Shown: positions 63,379 to 64,000 of the stretch, piece by piece | Numbering within the stretch: position 1 is the first letter of the stretch | How the letters are laid out: each line of letters opens with the position of its first letter | Source of the DNA: Chitinolyticbacter meiyuanensis | Lineage (GTDB): Bacteria; Pseudomonadota; Gammaproteobacteria; Burkholderiales; Chitinibacteraceae | Length of the DNA: 64,000 bases | Direction of reading: 5' to 3' | NCBI RefSeq assembly: GCF_008033135.1 | Contig: NZ_CP041335.1 | Coordinates: 2,051,925-2,115,924 of the forward strand | Notes under the pieces: model-generated | Databases searched by the model: none | What the model was told of the DNA's origin: nothing | What the model saw: only the letters and a program-made list of their open reading frames with translations | Translations under genes and position numbers: made by a program

Positions 63379-64000
63379 TCAATGCGTGGGCTTGCTCGCG
63401 GGCAGTGCCGGCAAGGCGGGCAGGCCAGCCGCGCGGACCAGGCTCAACGTGGTGCCATAGTAAGCGACACGGTAGCGCTGGCCAGCGAGCTTGCCGCCGC
63501 TGGCATCGGTGTGGCTCACGGCCAGCAGGTAGCTGCCCTGCCAGGGCAAGGCAGGCTTGATCAGTCCGGCCGCATCGGTGTGGACGATGCGCTTCCAGCC
63601 AGCCGGCATGACGATTTCCACTTCGGCACTGGCCAGCGGCTTGCCGGCGAAGCTGACCGCGAATTCGCCGTCGACGGCGGTCGGCACGATATCGAGCTTG
63701 AGCAGCGGCGCTTGCGCACCACTGTCGGCAATGTAGCGTGCAGCCGGGAACCAGGCGGCCTTGACCTTCTTGCCATCGTGCTCGCCATCGAACAGTGGGT
63801 AGGCCGTTTCCTCGAACACCACGCTTTCGCCTTGGGCGGGCACCTGCGCGATCAACAGTGCGGTGGGGCTGCGGGTCACGTCGAGCGGCTTGTGGCCGGT
63901 GCTGGATTGCAGCCGCGCGCGTGGCTTGGTCATCTTGTCCAGCATGCCCGGCGATTGCTCACGGGCGTTGTCGGCGTATTCCCCGAGGAAGACCTGCAAT
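63379..64000 (-). CDS. DUF4198 periplasmic protein (5' part cut off by window edge)
   Basis: About 207 C-terminal residues are visible; the frame is open to the right edge, and the family starts with a signal peptide that is missing here. Visible parts: FLGEYADNAREQSPG, ARLQSSTGHKPLDVT, and the second domain LKLDIVPTAVDGEFAVSFAGKPLASAEVEIVMPAGWKR (by key residues), which is Ig/transthyretin-like. DUF4198 proteins are exported and linked to metal uptake. The Fur-controlled genes that follow suggest iron. Confidence 0.82.
   Translation of the reverse strand, partial: LQVFLGEYADNAREQSPGMLDKMTKPRARLQSSTGHKPLDVTRSPTALLIAQVPAQGESVVFEETAYPLFDGEHDGKKVKAAWFPAARYIADSGAQAPLLKLDIVPTAVDGEFAVSFAGKPLASAEVEIVMPAGWKRIVHTDAAGLIKPALPWQGSYLLAVSHTDASGGKLAGQRYRVAYYGTTLSLVRAAGLPALPALPASKPTH

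Overview
The window is GC-rich chromosomal DNA from what looks like a betaproteobacterium. The best guess is a chitin-degrading member of the order Neisseriales. Two things point there. The run ndk-rlmN-pilW-rodZ-ispG-hisS-yfgM-bamB-der-hfq-hflX-hflK-hflC-DUF2065-hisZ-purA is a typical betaproteobacterial housekeeping string. The left edge holds a secreted protein that starts with chitin-binding modules. The genus is inference. I see no phage, transposase, integrase, CRISPR array or rRNA.

Layout. 1-3.05 kb: a truncated chitin-binding, chitinase-like gene, a gene-poor stretch, three small genes and tRNA-Ser(GGA). 3.4-9.4 kb: a ribose operon in the order rbsK-rbsD-rbsA-rbsC-rbsB, followed by a LacI/Cra-type regulator, with a near-perfect 32-bp palindrome upstream of rbsK. 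9.4-13.1 kb: a three-domain flavin/iron-sulfur fusion oxidoreductase and a glutathione S-transferase, divergent from a LysR regulator. 13.2-19.4 kb: guaB, a patatin phospholipase, dsbB-oxyR, a rubredoxin-reductase-like flavoprotein and a SPOR protein. 19.4-35 kb: the housekeeping string.

35.1-43.6 kb: a Fur-box-preceded DUF2061 gene, then a 2-aminoethylphosphonate (AEP) uptake and breakdown locus. It holds a binding protein, a PhnZ-type HD oxygenase, an ATPase, a fused permease, PhnW, PhnX and an FAD amine oxidase. A HutC-type GntR operator lies in front of it, but no GntR gene is in the window. 43.9-60.0 kb: a long, tightly overlapping aryl-polyene (APE) operon. It holds a chain-length factor, acyltransferases, two ACPs, a ligase-dehydratase fusion, a glycosyltransferase, an MIO aromatic ammonia-lyase, a thioesterase, a LolA-like protein, an MMPL exporter, a methyltransferase, a DUF3261 lipoprotein, two ketosynthases, a dehydratase and a ketoreductase. 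Two small secreted proteins follow. 61.0-64 kb (minus strand): a Fur-box-controlled iron-uptake accessory set (DUF3649, PepSY membrane protein, DUF3325) and a truncated DUF4198 protein.

How the genes fit together. The AEP locus should import AEP-type phosphonates and release phosphate through PhnW to PhnX. The PhnZ-type enzyme and the flavoprotein would extend the range to hydroxylated and perhaps N-substituted AEP. The APE locus should make an aryl-capped polyene by a dissociated type II fatty-acid-like system, attach it to a lipid and export it to the outer membrane. The most notable points are the PhnZ without its PhnY partner, the lyase with unusual selectivity residues inside the APE operon, the ligase-dehydratase fusion, and several palindromes that look like undescribed operators.
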